Positions 52,063 to 61,443 of a stretch of 64,000 nucleotides of DNA are shown here, in pieces. The notes beneath the pieces are model-generated. The model was not told where the DNA came from, searched no databases, and saw nothing but the letters and a program-made list of their open reading frames with translations. The stretch covers positions 18,548 to 82,547 of the forward strand of contig NZ_POTC01000013.1 of NCBI RefSeq assembly GCF_002906255.1, written 5' to 3'. Position 1 is the first letter of the stretch. Each line of letters starts with the position of its first letter. The stretch comes from Novacetimonas maltaceti. GTDB taxonomy: Bacteria; Pseudomonadota; Alphaproteobacteria; Acetobacterales; Acetobacteraceae. Position numbers and translations under genes: made by a program.

Positions 52063-53376
52063 ATGAAACAGACGTCCGCACCCCGTTCGTCCGGACGCCG
52101 CGCCGCAGGCCGTGGCGCGCAGGCGGCAGCCGACCCGACACGCGATATCGCCTTCGACATCGTCACCGGCGTGATCGAACACCGGCGCATGCTTGAAACC
52201 TCCATGGAAAATTCGCCCGCCGCACGGCAGGCGGAGCCGCGCGACCGTGCCGCCGCCCATCGCCTCGGCGCGTCGGTCCTGCGGCACATGGGCACCGCGA
52301 CGGAGGTGCTTTCGCCCTTCCTGAAAAAGGAACCGCCCGAACCCGTGCGCGCCGTGCTGCTGATTGGCGTGGCGCAGCTCCTGTTCCTTGGCACGCCGGT
52401 GCATGCGGCGGTGGCGACGTCGGTCGCGCTGGCGCGCAGGCGGGGCCTTGCCCCGTTCGCGGGGCTGGTGAACGCCGTCCTGCGCCGCATCGCGCAAAAC
52501 GGCGATGCCTGCCTCGACGGGCTGGACCAGGAACGCCTCGACGTGCCGCCGTGGCTGTGGACATCGTGGGGTCGCATGGCCCGTCCCATCGCCGCGGCGC
52601 TGGGGATGGAACCGCCGCTCGACCTGTCGATGCGTCCGGGCTGCCTGCCGCCGCCGGGGGGCGAGGTGCTGCCCAACGGCACCGTGCGCTTCCCCGCCGG
52701 CACGCGCGTGACCGAACTGCCCGGATTTGCCGAAGGGGCGTTCTGGGTGCAGGACGCGGCGGCGACCCTGCCCGCGCGCCTGCTCGACGTGAAGGAAGGC
52801 GAGCGTGTGGCCGACCTGTGCGCGGCACCGGGCGGCAAGACCGCGCAGTTGGCCTTCGCCGGGGCCGAAGTCACGGCAGTCGAACGCGACGCCCGCCGGG
52901 TGGAGCGGCTGCAGGCCAACCTTGCGCGCCTGAAACTGTCGGACACGGTGCGCGTGGTGCAGGCGGACGCGACGCAGTGGCGGCCCGAGGCGCCGCTGGA
53001 TGCCGTGCTGCTTGACGCGCCATGTTCGGCCACCGGCACCGTGCGCCGCCATCCCGATGCGCTGTGGATCAAGCGCCCGCGCGACCTGGCGGGGCTTGCG
53101 GCGGGGCAGCAGGCGCTGCTCAAGGCGGCGCGCGACATGCTGCGCCCGGGCGGGCGGCTGGTCTACGCCGTGTGTTCCCTGCAGCCGGAGGAAGGCCCCG
53201 CCTGCGCCCGCGCAGCGGAGGAGATGGGCCTGATCGCCGATCCCTTCACGCCGGAGGAACTGTCCTTCCTGCCGCAGGCCCGCACGCCGGAGGGATGGCT
53301 GCGCACCCATCCGGGCCTGTGGGCGGAGCAGGGCGGCATGGACGGATTCTTCGCCGCGCGCTTCCGCAGGGCCTGA
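52063..53376 (+). CDS. rsmB: 16S rRNA m5C967 methyltransferase
   Basis: SAM-dependent RNA methyltransferase of 437 residues. The N-terminal NusB-like domain (residues 25-150) is followed by the Rossmann MTase: VADLCAAPGGKTAQLAF (SAM loop), VTAVERDARRVERL, and the two catalytic cysteines in LLDAPCSATGTVRRHP and YAVCSLQPEEG. The protein begins with a Lys/Arg-rich tail. First gene of a run with rpe, the heparinase-like gene and a GT4 gene. Confidence 0.93.
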   Translation: MKQTSAPRSSGRRAAGRGAQAAADPTRDIAFDIVTGVIEHRRMLETSMENSPAARQAEPRDRAAAHRLGASVLRHMGTATEVLSPFLKKEPPEPVRAVLLIGVAQLLFLGTPVHAAVATSVALARRRGLAPFAGLVNAVLRRIAQNGDACLDGLDQERLDVPPWLWTSWGRMARPIAAALGMEPPLDLSMRPGCLPPPGGEVLPNGTVRFPAGTRVTELPGFAEGAFWVQDAAATLPARLLDVKEGERVADLCAAPGGKTAQLAFAGAEVTAVERDARRVERLQANLARLKLSDTVRVVQADATQWRPEAPLDAVLLDAPCSATGTVRRHPDALWIKRPRDLAGLAAGQQALLKAARDMLRPGGRLVYAVCSLQPEEGPACARAAEEMGLIADPFTPEELSFLPQARTPEGWLRTHPGLWAEQGGMDGFFAARFRRA

Positions 53377-53446
53377 GTGGCCACGCTTCGGCCGGGAGTG
53401 TCGTAAAACTATGGCCTGCCTGCGATATTCCTGATACTAAAGGCGT

Positions 53447-54127
53447 ATGGCAGCCCTATCTTCTCCCCTTATCGCGCCGAGCGTGCTTTCGGCTGATTTT
53501 TCCCGCATGGCGGACGAAGTCGCCGCTGTCGAGAAGGCAGGGGCCGACTGGCTCCATCTCGATGTGATGGATGGCCATTTCGTCCCGAACCTGTCGATGG
53601 GGCCGCAACTCGTCAAGGCGCTGCGCCCGCGCTCGAAACTCCCGTTCGACGTGCACCTGATGGTCGCGCCCGTCGATTCGTATATCGAGGCCTTTGCCAA
53701 GGCCGGCGCGGACCATATCCACATCCATGTCGAAGCCGGGCCGCATACCCACCGCTCCTTGCAGCATGTGCGCGACCATGGGGTGAAGGCGGGTGTCGCG
53801 ATCTGCCCCGCCACCCCCCCAGAGGCACTGGGGGAAGTGCTCGACCTTGTCGATGTGATCCTTGTCATGACGGTCAACCCGGGTTTCGGCGGGCAGAAGT
53901 TCCTGTCCAGCCAGTTGCCCAAGATCCGCACCCTGCGGAAAATGGCCGATGCGACGGGCCGTGACATCCGTATTGGCGTCGATGGCGGGATCACCCCCGA
54001 AACCGCCGCCCTTGCGACGCAGGCGGGTGCGGATGTGCTGATCGCCGGGACCTCGGTCTATGGGCAGGCTGATTACGCACATGCCATCGACGCCCTGCGC
54101 ACAGGCGGGGCACCCCGCCCGGCGTGA
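53447..54127 (+). CDS. rpe: ribulose-phosphate 3-epimerase
   Basis: Pentose-phosphate epimerase of 226 residues converting ribulose-5-P to xylulose-5-P. The TIM-barrel markers are IAPSVLSADFSRM, WLHLDVMDGHFVPNLSMG, FDVHLMVAPVDSY, VMTVNPGFGGQKF and IGVDGGITPETA, with the catalytic Asp residues in LDVMDG and GVDGG. Full length. It supports the pentose phosphate cycle that dominates sugar use in acetic acid bacteria. Confidence 0.95.
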   Translation: MAALSSPLIAPSVLSADFSRMADEVAAVEKAGADWLHLDVMDGHFVPNLSMGPQLVKALRPRSKLPFDVHLMVAPVDSYIEAFAKAGADHIHIHVEAGPHTHRSLQHVRDHGVKAGVAICPATPPEALGEVLDLVDVILVMTVNPGFGGQKFLSSQLPKIRTLRKMADATGRDIRIGVDGGITPETAALATQAGADVLIAGTSVYGQADYAHAIDALRTGGAPRPA

Positions 54128-54176
54128 CGGGGGCTCTCATCATCGTCCGGCGCACCGGTCGGGGGACGGGACGGAT

Positions 54177-55883
54177 ATGGTCGTAAAGCGACTGGCGCAG
54201 GGCGCACGCCTGTCCATGGCCCGGCTGCCGCTCCTGATGGGCAAGGGGCGGGTGCCTGTCGCCCCCGTGCACAATATCCGTGACCTGTGGCCCGGCGATG
54301 CCGCGACGGGGGCGATGCTCATCAAGGGCATCATGACGCAGGAGGGATATACCCACGCCATCGGGCCGGGGATGTGGGACAGTCCCGATTTCGAACCCGC
54401 CTTCCGCGAGGGGCTGCACAGTTTCCGCTGGCTGCGCGACCTGCGCGCGATGGGGACCGATGCCGCGCGCCTGCGTGCGCGGGCACTGGTGGATGACTGG
54501 CTGCTCAACCCGCCGACCCATCCGATGGTGCGCGACTGCACCGTGGCGGGCGCGCGCGTGGCGGCATGGCTGGGGCATTACGATTTCTTTGCCGCATCCG
54601 CCAGCGACATGTTCCGCCAGCGCCTGATGGCGCGCCTGCTGGTGGAGGGACGGACGATCGCCGCCCTGCTGCCGCCCGAATGCCATGACTGGCAGTCGCT
54701 CACGGCGCTGAAGGGGTTGCTCGCCGTGGCGGTGGCCATGCCGGAATATACCGGCTTCCTCAGCCGTTACCGCCGCTACATCGATGCGGAGGTGGAGCGC
54801 CAGATCCTGCCCGATGGCTGGCACATCCAGCGCAGTCCGGAGGTGCAGTTGCGCGCCCTGCGTGAACTGGCGGAAATGCGCGCGATGATGCAGGCGGCAC
54901 AGCATGCGCTGCCCCATTCGGTGGCGCTGGCGCTGGACAAGATGAGCCCCGTGCTGCGCGCCATGCGCCATGGTGACGGGTGCCTCGCTCTGTTCAACGG
55001 CAGCCATGAACGTAGCTCCACCCTGGTGGAGATGGTGCTGTCGCAGGCCACGCGCACGCGGGTCGTGGCCAGCACGATGCCCGATGGCGGTTTCGTGCGG
55101 GCGCAGTCAGGGCGTTCGCTGCTGCTGGTGGATGCGGGCGCGCCCGCGCCGACGGGATACGACCACAACGCCCATGCGGGTACGCTGTCGCTGGAATTCT
55201 CGTGCATGCGCCAGCGCCTGATCGTGAATTGCGGCGCAGGCTTCCTGCCGGAATGGAAAAAGGCGCTGCGCCAGACGGCGGCCCATTCCACGGTGGAGGT
55301 GGAGGGGCTGTCTTCCTCCGACTTCCATGAGGACGGCACGGTTGCCCGCCGCCCCGCCCATGTGGAGGTGGACCACGCCACGCGGGAGGGCGCGCACTGG
55401 CTGAGCCTGTCGCACGATGGGTATTACCCCACGGCAGGCGCGACCTATATGCGGCGGCTGTACCTTGGCAATAATGGCGACCGCCTGCGTGGTGAGGAAA
55501 CGATCGAGGGCGAGCGCGAACTGGCCTTTGTGCTGCGCCTGCACCTGCACCCTTCGGTCTGTGTGCAGCCCGGCCCGGAAGAAGGTACCGTCGTGCTGGA
55601 GGCGGGGGAGCAGACATGGGTCTTCCGCGCATCGGGGGGCGAGGTCGCGGTGGAGGAGAGCGTCTATTCCGGTGGCATGCGTCCCGTGCCCTCGACGCAG
55701 ATCGTCGTGCGCGTCGTGCCAAATGCGGGCCAGCCTGCCACCGGGGGCGAGGAAATCCCACAGGCCCCCGCAGGATCGGGCGAGGGCATTCCCCCCGGTC
55801 CGACGGAAGATGTCGCCCCCGGGCGCAGGCGCCGCGTGATCCGCTGGGGGCTGGAGCGTGAAAGGGATGGCGGCGGGGAATGA
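54177..55883 (+). CDS. heparinase II/III-like protein
   Basis: A 568-residue protein of the heparinase II/III family, predicted polysaccharide lyase. The N-terminal alpha-helical domain (WDSPDFEPAFREGLHSFRWLRDL, LLNPPTHPMVRDCTVAGARVAAWLGHYDFF) and the beta domain (LPDGWHIQRSPEVQLRALREL, FVRAQSGRSLLLVDAGAPAP, AHAGTLSLEFSCMRQRLIVNCG) are both visible. No signal peptide is seen, as in other rsmB-linked members. The C-terminal 50 residues are Pro/Gly/Glu-rich. The substrate is unknown. It forms an ATGA overlap with the next glycosyltransferase, linking them functionally. Confidence 0.85.
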   Translation: MVVKRLAQGARLSMARLPLLMGKGRVPVAPVHNIRDLWPGDAATGAMLIKGIMTQEGYTHAIGPGMWDSPDFEPAFREGLHSFRWLRDLRAMGTDAARLRARALVDDWLLNPPTHPMVRDCTVAGARVAAWLGHYDFFAASASDMFRQRLMARLLVEGRTIAALLPPECHDWQSLTALKGLLAVAVAMPEYTGFLSRYRRYIDAEVERQILPDGWHIQRSPEVQLRALRELAEMRAMMQAAQHALPHSVALALDKMSPVLRAMRHGDGCLALFNGSHERSSTLVEMVLSQATRTRVVASTMPDGGFVRAQSGRSLLLVDAGAPAPTGYDHNAHAGTLSLEFSCMRQRLIVNCGAGFLPEWKKALRQTAAHSTVEVEGLSSSDFHEDGTVARRPAHVEVDHATREGAHWLSLSHDGYYPTAGATYMRRLYLGNNGDRLRGEETIEGERELAFVLRLHLHPSVCVQPGPEEGTVVLEAGEQTWVFRASGGEVAVEESVYSGGMRPVPSTQIVVRVVPNAGQPATGGEEIPQAPAGSGEGIPPGPTEDVAPGRRRRVIRWGLERERDGGGE

Positions 55884-57031
55884 AGATACTCGAAATCACG
55901 AATGTTGATTTTGCGCTGTATCACTTCCTTCACCCGCTGATGCGCCGGTTGCGCGCCGATGGCCACGATGTCGTCGGGGCCTGCGCCGACGGGCCTTTGC
56001 TTGCGCCGGTGCGCGCCGATGGTTTCCGTGTGGAGACGGTGGCGATGGCGCGCTCCTTTTCCCCCGTGGCGCAGGCCCGCGCGCTGTGGGCGCTGGTGCG
56101 CCTGATCCGGCGCGAACGTCCCGATATCGTCCATGCCCACATGCCCATCAGCGGCCTGCTGGCCCGCTTTGCCGCGTGGCTGTGTGGCGTGCCCTGCGTG
56201 GCCTATACCTGCCACGGGTTCCTGTTCAACCAGCCCGGACGGGTGTCACGGCGTATGCTGGCGCTGGTGCTGGAATGGCTGGCGGGGCGCGTGACCGGTA
56301 CCTACCTGACCGTCTCGCACGAGGAGGCGCGCGATGCGCGGCGGCTGGGCATCCACCGCCATGCCACGGCGATCGGCAACGGACGTGATGGCACGCTGTT
56401 TCGCCCGGACGTGGCGACGCGGGAGCGGGTGCGCGCGGAACTTGGCGCGGGGGCGGGGGATGTGGTCATCCTCGCCGTGTCGCGACTGGTGCGGCACAAG
56501 GGCTATCCCGAACTTCTGGCGGCGATGCGTGACGTGCCCGGCGCGGTGCTCTGGATCGCGGGGGAGCGCCTGCCCACTGACCACGGGCCGGACATGGCGG
56601 ACCTGATGGCGCGGGCGCAGGCGGAACTTGGCCCGCGCCTGCGCTGCCTTGGCTATCGCGCCGATGTGGCGGACCTGATGGCGGCGGCCGACATCTTTGT
56701 CCTGCCCAGCCATTTCGAGGGACTGCCCATGACCGTGATCGAGGCGATGCTGTGCGGCCTGCCGGTTGTCGGCAGCGACATCCGCGGCATCCGTGAACAG
56801 GTCGTCACGGGACGGACAGGCTACCTCGTGCCCGCCGGCAACGCCACCGCGCTGGCGGCGGCGCTGGGGCGGCTGGCGCATTCGGCGGAGCGGCGCCATG
56901 CCATGGGGGCGGCGGGGCGTGCGCGTGCGCTGGATCTGTTTTCACAGGATGCGGTGCTGGCGCGGACCTGCGCCCTGCTGGTGCAGGGCGCGCGGCGTCA
57001 GGGCTGCGAAAGCTGGCCGCCCATTTCCTGA
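55880..57031 (+). CDS. GT4-family glycosyltransferase
   Basis: GT-B-fold glycosyltransferase of 383 residues. The acceptor half opens with MKILEITNVDFALYHFLHPLMRRL and contains DIVHAHMPISGLLARFAA. The donor half has VILAVSRLVRHKGYPELLAAM, LRCLGYRADVADLMAAADIFVLPSHFEGLPMTVIEAM (with the E-x7-E motif) and GSDIRGIREQV. The pattern resembles exopolysaccharide or O-antigen transferases. The purH gene that often follows the heparinase-like gene in alphaproteobacteria is absent here. Its 3' end overlaps a convergent gene by 34 bases. Confidence 0.88.
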   Translation: MKILEITNVDFALYHFLHPLMRRLRADGHDVVGACADGPLLAPVRADGFRVETVAMARSFSPVAQARALWALVRLIRRERPDIVHAHMPISGLLARFAAWLCGVPCVAYTCHGFLFNQPGRVSRRMLALVLEWLAGRVTGTYLTVSHEEARDARRLGIHRHATAIGNGRDGTLFRPDVATRERVRAELGAGAGDVVILAVSRLVRHKGYPELLAAMRDVPGAVLWIAGERLPTDHGPDMADLMARAQAELGPRLRCLGYRADVADLMAAADIFVLPSHFEGLPMTVIEAMLCGLPVVGSDIRGIREQVVTGRTGYLVPAGNATALAAALGRLAHSAERRHAMGAAGRARALDLFSQDAVLARTCALLVQGARRQGCESWPPIS

Positions 57032-57489
57032 ATCATGGTTTCGGTTTCCTGCGGGTGGGCGTTGATCAGCTTGATGTTCGCAGGGTTCAGCGCGGGCGCG
57101 CCCTTGGGCGCCTGCTGGTGCATCAGGGCGGTCGTCATGCCGAACGTCGTGATGCCCATGACGAAGTCCGACGCGCTGAGCCCATGTTCGCGCAGGATCG
57201 GCATCAGCCGTTCCATCTGTGCGGTGCGTTCGATCGTCTGCGACAGCGACAGGTTGCCACTTTCGGGTGGGGTGACGTTGCGGGCCTTGATCTCGCGGAT
57301 GGTGGGGATCATGACCGTGAAGAAGTTGTTGGGCAGGCGGTACTGCGCGGCGGTGGTGATGTCATGCATCATCATCGCCTGCTGTTCCGACGTGGGCTGC
57401 TGTCCCGCAGGGGCCGACTGCGCCATCGCAGGCAGCACCGGCAGCGCCGCCGACAGGGCGGCGGCAAGGAGATATGTGCGGAAATTCAT
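56998..57489 (-). CDS. secreted protein of unknown function
   Basis: A 163-residue protein with signal peptide MNFRTYLLAAALSAALPVLPAMAQ. The mature part is mainly helical, with a Gln/Met-rich start (QQPTSEQQAMMMHD), LPNNFFTVMIPTIREIKA and a C-terminal QETETMIQEM. No family is recognised. The start overlaps the aminopeptidase stop as ATGA, so it is probably made together with that enzyme. The chosen ATG is five codons inside the longest frame and gives the best signal peptide. Confidence 0.72.
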   Translation of the reverse strand: MNFRTYLLAAALSAALPVLPAMAQSAPAGQQPTSEQQAMMMHDITTAAQYRLPNNFFTVMIPTIREIKARNVTPPESGNLSLSQTIERTAQMERLMPILREHGLSASDFVMGITTFGMTTALMHQQAPKGAPALNPANIKLINAHPQETETMIQEMGGQLSQP

Positions 57490-58745
57490 GGCTGGCTGGT
57501 CCATTCGCCCTGTTTCATCAAGGATTCGCGCGTGCCGTCATGGGTGATGGCGTCCACGTCGATCAGGTTTGACCCGATCATCCAGTCGATGTGGATGAAG
57601 CTGGTATTCGCGCCACGTTCGGCCAGTTGCGCTTCGGTCAGGCTGTCGGTGTCGAGCATGCATTTGGTATAGGACTGCCCCAGCGCGATATGGCTGGCGG
57701 CGTTTTCGTCAAACAGCGTGTTGCGGAACAGGATGCCGCTGCTTGAAATTGGCGATGACGCAGGCACCAGCGCGACTTCGCCAAGGCGGCGCGCGCCTTC
57801 GTCGGTGTCGAGGATGCGCGTCAGCACTTCCTGCCCCACGCGTGCGCTGGCCTCGACAATGCGTCCGCCCTCGAAGCGTACGGCGATGTCGTCGATCAGC
57901 GTCCCCTGGTGGAACAGGGGCTTGGTCGCGCGCACCGTGCCATCGACGCGGCGGGCGTGCGGCGTGGTGAAGACTTCCTCGGTCGGGATGTTGGGGTTGC
58001 AGATGATGCCGTTGCGCGCGGGTTCAGACCCGCCGGCCCAGGCATGCCCATCGGCCAGTCCCACCGTCAGGTCCGTATCCGGCCCCCGGAAATGCAGGGC
58101 AGCAAAGCGGCGTTCGTTCAGCCATGCGGAGCGCCGGTGCAGGATCTCGTTATGACGCGCCCATTCGGCCACCGGGTCGGCATTTGTGACGCGCGATGCG
58201 GTGAAGATGGCGTCCCACAGGCGGGCCAGCGCCTGTTCGGGTTCAAGGTCGGGGAAGACCTGCTGCGCCCATGCGGGGGTGGCGCAGGCGACGATGCTCC
58301 AGTTGATGGCGAAGTTGGTGATCAGTTCCATCGCGGGCCGCCCGGCGAGCGAGCCTGCACGCGACGCGCGGGCGACGCGGTCGTGGTTTTCCCCCGACAG
58401 CAGCGTGGGGTTGCCCCCTGTGATCGCCATGCGCGCCGCCCCTGCGCGATAGGCCTCGGCCATGCCGTCATGCAGCCACTTCGCCGCCGTGTCGAACGTG
58501 TCGTCCGGCGCATGGCGGAAACGCGCCAGCGTGGTTTCATCGTCGCTGTAGAACGTGCTGACCAGTGATGCCCCGGCGCGATAGGCATGTTCGGTGATCC
58601 GTCGCACCAGCGGCACCGCGTCAAGCGGCGCGGTAATCAGCAACTGCTGGCCATGGGCGATGTTCAGCCCGACCCGGACCGCGACCTCGCCCAGCCGGTC
58701 GAGGAGTTCTGCGTGGTTGGAAGCTGGGGCCATGCGTGCATTCAT
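57486..58745 (-). CDS. M29 family aminopeptidase
   Basis: Metallo-aminopeptidase of 419 residues related to AmpS/AmpT. The metal ligands expected in this family can be seen in order: Glu in NIPTEEVFTTPH, Glu in LGEVALVPASSPIS, His in NTLFDENAASHIALGQSY, and the HxD of TSFIHIDWMIGS. LTVGLADGHAWAGG is the conserved sheet region. Start uncertain between two nearby ATGs (58745 and 58733). No signal peptide, so it should be cytoplasmic, while the coupled downstream gene encodes an exported protein. It adds to the peptide-degrading capacity seen at the left end. Confidence 0.88.
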   Translation of the reverse strand: MNARMAPASNHAELLDRLGEVAVRVGLNIAHGQQLLITAPLDAVPLVRRITEHAYRAGASLVSTFYSDDETTLARFRHAPDDTFDTAAKWLHDGMAEAYRAGAARMAITGGNPTLLSGENHDRVARASRAGSLAGRPAMELITNFAINWSIVACATPAWAQQVFPDLEPEQALARLWDAIFTASRVTNADPVAEWARHNEILHRRSAWLNERRFAALHFRGPDTDLTVGLADGHAWAGGSEPARNGIICNPNIPTEEVFTTPHARRVDGTVRATKPLFHQGTLIDDIAVRFEGGRIVEASARVGQEVLTRILDTDEGARRLGEVALVPASSPISSSGILFRNTLFDENAASHIALGQSYTKCMLDTDSLTEAQLAERGANTSFIHIDWMIGSNLIDVDAITHDGTRESLMKQGEWTSQP

Positions 58746-58884
58746 CCTGTTGATGGCGAGAGGAGGGATGGCGGGACGGACCAGATGCGCCCGTCCTGTC
58801 ACAAGGTGTCTGTCACGATACGATAGACGATAGTCCACGGTTGCGTAAAATCATACCGTAACCTGTTGGGAAGAAGTGAAGGTG

Positions 58885-59259
58885 ATGGAAATGGCGGGGA
58901 TATCTGACGGTCGCGAAAATGCTGTCAGGCTGTGTGATGTCGCTGCCGTGCGCGAACGCCCGCAGCGTGTCGTCACGCAGGGTCGCGCACTGGTGGTCTG
59001 GGCCACGCAGGATGGGCGGGTATGCGTGTTTGACGACCGCTGCCCGCATGGCAATGCGCGCCTGTCCACCGGATATGTCCAGTATGACCGGCTTGTGTGC
59101 CCGCTGCATATGTGGACCTTTGGCCTGCGGGGCGACGTGGATGCGCCCGGCGGCCGGATCGAGGCGGCCAATCCCATGCCGCGCCCCTATGACGCATGGG
59201 TCGATGGGGATGACATCTGGGCCAGCGTGCGTCCCGCCATGGAAAAGTCAGCAAGGTAG
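58885..59259 (+). CDS. Rieske [2Fe-2S] domain protein
   Basis: Small Rieske ferredoxin-like protein of 124 residues. The cluster ligands are Cys53-x-His55 (DDRCPHGNARL) and Cys72-x2-His75 (LVCPLHMWTFGL). GGRIEAANPMPRPYDAWVDGDDIWA forms the C-terminal strands, as in NirD-like and dioxygenase ferredoxins. No reductase or oxygenase subunit is adjacent, so its partner is unknown. A GTG start three codons upstream is equally possible. A three-stem repeat follows. Confidence 0.85.
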   Translation: MEMAGISDGRENAVRLCDVAAVRERPQRVVTQGRALVVWATQDGRVCVFDDRCPHGNARLSTGYVQYDRLVCPLHMWTFGLRGDVDAPGGRIEAANPMPRPYDAWVDGDDIWASVRPAMEKSAR

Positions 59260-59275
59260 TATATTGATAAGTAAC

Positions 59276-59352
59276 AAAAGTTTTTGGGTGCCGCCTTTTT
59301 TCAAAAAGGCGGCGTCCGAAGCTTTTTGTAAAAAGCTTCACCAAGAACTTTT
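59276..59352. repeat. three-stem intergenic repeat between convergent genes
   Basis: Nearly identical to the reference copy at 33753-33832: AAAAGTTTTTGGGTGCCGCC start, GCCGCC/GGCGGC stem, GAAGCTTTTTGTAAAAAGCTTC stem and CCAAGAACTTTT end. The linker GTCTTTCGAAG is shortened to GTCCGAAG. The right end overlaps the DUF4186 stop codon by two bases. Confidence 0.85.
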
Positions 59353-59845
59353 ATTCGTGAGTGCCCGGGTCTTCGCGCAGCAGCCATCCCCGGATCACCG
59401 CGAGGATATAGTCGCGCTGCGCCTGCTGCAGTTCGTGCCCCTTTGCAAACCCGTGCCATTTCTCGATACAGCCGCGACAGCAGGTGCCGGTTGCGTGCTG
59501 TGCGACGAAAACCGGGTGTCCGCGCCATGGGGTCTGCCGCCCGTCCTTGTGCGGATGGGCGGGGGCAAGGCGTGTCGCGATGAAATCCGCCGCATGTTCG
59601 GACACGCTGCGCAGTCCCTGCCGCTGCAGGTAGGCCCGGTCTTTTGCATCAAGGTGGAAGCGTGCGCGAAAGCGCGAACGCGACAGTCGCTCCCACAGAT
59701 CGTCCGCGACGTCGGGTAGCGTGGCGGGAAGTGGCGTTGCCGTCGAGGCGGCCCTGGCCACGTCCGGGGGCGGTGGCGCGAACAGGTCCGCCTGTCCCGC
59801 CGGGGAGGCCGCCGGCCTGCGACGGGAAGGGGCGCGTGCCGTCAT
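59351..59845 (-). CDS. DUF4186 family protein
   Basis: A 164-residue protein with the DUF4186 pattern: LWERLSRSRFRARFHLDAKDRAYL, HAADFIATRLAPAHPHKDGRQTPWRGHPVFVAQHATGTCCRGCIEKWHG. The CCRGCIEKWHG and preceding His residues suggest a metal site. The N-terminal 50 residues are Ala/Pro/Arg-rich linker. Function unknown. It lies 13 bases after tyrS, on the same strand, so they are probably co-transcribed. Confidence 0.88.
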   Translation of the reverse strand: MTARAPSRRRPAASPAGQADLFAPPPPDVARAASTATPLPATLPDVADDLWERLSRSRFRARFHLDAKDRAYLQRQGLRSVSEHAADFIATRLAPAHPHKDGRQTPWRGHPVFVAQHATGTCCRGCIEKWHGFAKGHELQQAQRDYILAVIRGWLLREDPGTHE

Positions 59846-59858
59846 GACGGGGCGTGTC

Positions 59859-61115
59859 TCAGGCCGGGCGCACCAGGATGTGCTTCTTTTTGCCCGATGA
59901 CAGCTTGATGACCCCTTCACGCAGGTCGCCTTCGCCAATCATGCGTCCCTCGTCCGTCACCACCTCGTCATTGAGGCGCGCGCCACCGCCACGGATCAGG
60001 CGGCGTGCCTCCCCGTTGCTGGCGACAAGGCCACTGTCGGCGAACAGGCGGAACGCCGGGATCCCTTCGTGCAGGGTGGCGGCCGCGATGCTGATGGAGG
60101 GCAGGGCGTCCGCGCTCAGCGCGCCTTCCTCGAACGTGCGGCGGGCGGCCTCGGCGGCCTGCTCGGCCGCCGCGCGGCCATGGCACAGGGCCGTCGCCTC
60201 GGTCGCAAGGACCTTCTTCGCCTCGTTGATGCCCGCGCCGGGCAGGGCGGCAAGGCGGTCGCATTCCTCGATCGGCAGGTCGGTGAACAGGCGCAGGAAC
60301 CGCCCGACATCGGCATCTTCGGTATTGCGCCAGAACTGCCAGTATTCAAACACCGGCAGGCGCTGCGCCGACAGCCATACCGCGCCGCGCGCGGACTTGC
60401 CCATCTTGGCCCCCGAACTGGTGGTCAGCAGCGGCGTGGTCAGGCCGAACACCTGCTGCTGGTTCATGCGCCGCACCAGGTCGATGCCCGAGACGATGTT
60501 CCCCCACTGGTCCGACCCGCCCATCTGCAGTGTGACGCCATGGCGGGCATTGAGTTCGCGGAAATCGTAGGACTGCAGGATGGAGTAGTTGAACTCAAGG
60601 AAGGTCAGTCCCTGCTCGCGCTCAAGCCTGCTGCGCACCGAATCAAACGACAGCATCCGGTTGACCGAGAAATGGATGCCCACATCGCGCAGCAGGTCGA
60701 TATAGGACAGCCGGTCAAGCCAGTCGGCGTTGTTCGCCAGCATCGCGCCGGCACCCTCGCCCGGCCTGTCGTCAAAGGACAGGAACTGCCGCAGGCATCC
60801 CTCGATCCCGCGCAGGTTCTGCGCGATCGTTTCCGCCGTCATCAACTGGCGCGCTTCCTCGCGGAAGGAGGGATCGCCGATCTTTGCTGTGCCGCCACCC
60901 ATCAGGGCCACCGGGCGATGGCCGTGCTTCTGCAGCAGGCGCAGCATCATGATCTGGATCAGGCTGCCGACATGCAGGCTGTCCGCCGTGGGGTCAAAGC
61001 CGATATAGCCCGAGACCGGCCCCGCCTGCATGGCGGCGTCGAGCGCCTCCATGTCGGTGCACTGGAAGATGAAGCCACGTGCCTCGGCCTCGCGGAGGAA
61101 TTCGCTTTTGGGCAT
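59859..61115 (-). CDS. tyrS: tyrosyl-tRNA synthetase
   Basis: Class I synthetase of 418 residues (TyrRS type I). The HIGH-equivalent is [18 protein letters not shown] and the KMSKS loop is [24 protein letters not shown] binds the tyrosine. The C-terminal S4 RNA-binding domain ([23 protein letters not shown]) is present. Full length. The downstream DUF4186 gene appears to share its transcript. Confidence 0.95.
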   Translation of the reverse strand: MPKSEFLREAEARGFIFQCTDMEALDAAMQAGPVSGYIGFDPTADSLHVGSLIQIMMLRLLQKHGHRPVALMGGGTAKIGDPSFREEARQLMTAETIAQNLRGIEGCLRQFLSFDDRPGEGAGAMLANNADWLDRLSYIDLLRDVGIHFSVNRMLSFDSVRSRLEREQGLTFLEFNYSILQSYDFRELNARHGVTLQMGGSDQWGNIVSGIDLVRRMNQQQVFGLTTPLLTTSSGAKMGKSARGAVWLSAQRLPVFEYWQFWRNTEDADVGRFLRLFTDLPIEECDRLAALPGAGINEAKKVLATEATALCHGRAAAEQAAEAARRTFEEGALSADALPSISIAAATLHEGIPAFRLFADSGLVASNGEARRLIRGGGARLNDEVVTDEGRMIGEGDLREGVIKLSSGKKKHILVRPA

Positions 61116-61443
61116 GGTCTCTACTGTGTCTGCGGGTTGTCACGGCTCCGCCCGGGGGCGGATATGCGACAGGGTCTAGCATGATCGCGCCATGCGAAGG
61201 AACCATCCGCCCGCTGCCGCGTTGGCGATGTCGGAACAGGTACCGCCAGAACGGTTCCCGCGCGGTCGCGCGACCATGCGGGGCAGGACGAAGGGAGAAG
61301 GCATGGCGCGACGGCAGGCCCGACGTCAGTGCGATGGCATGCAATCCGCCACGGGCGTGGACCGGGCATCCGCGCGCCCGTCACCTGGCATCGCCTGCGT
61401 GCCGTCCCCGCGCGGGATGGCCCGTGCCGCGTCGCCCCGTGCC
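61116..61443. other. intergenic region upstream of tyrS
   Basis: About 330 bases between the alpha/beta hydrolase stop and the tyrS start. No gene is supported. No T-box or other riboswitch fold is recognised upstream of tyrS. Confidence 0.45.
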
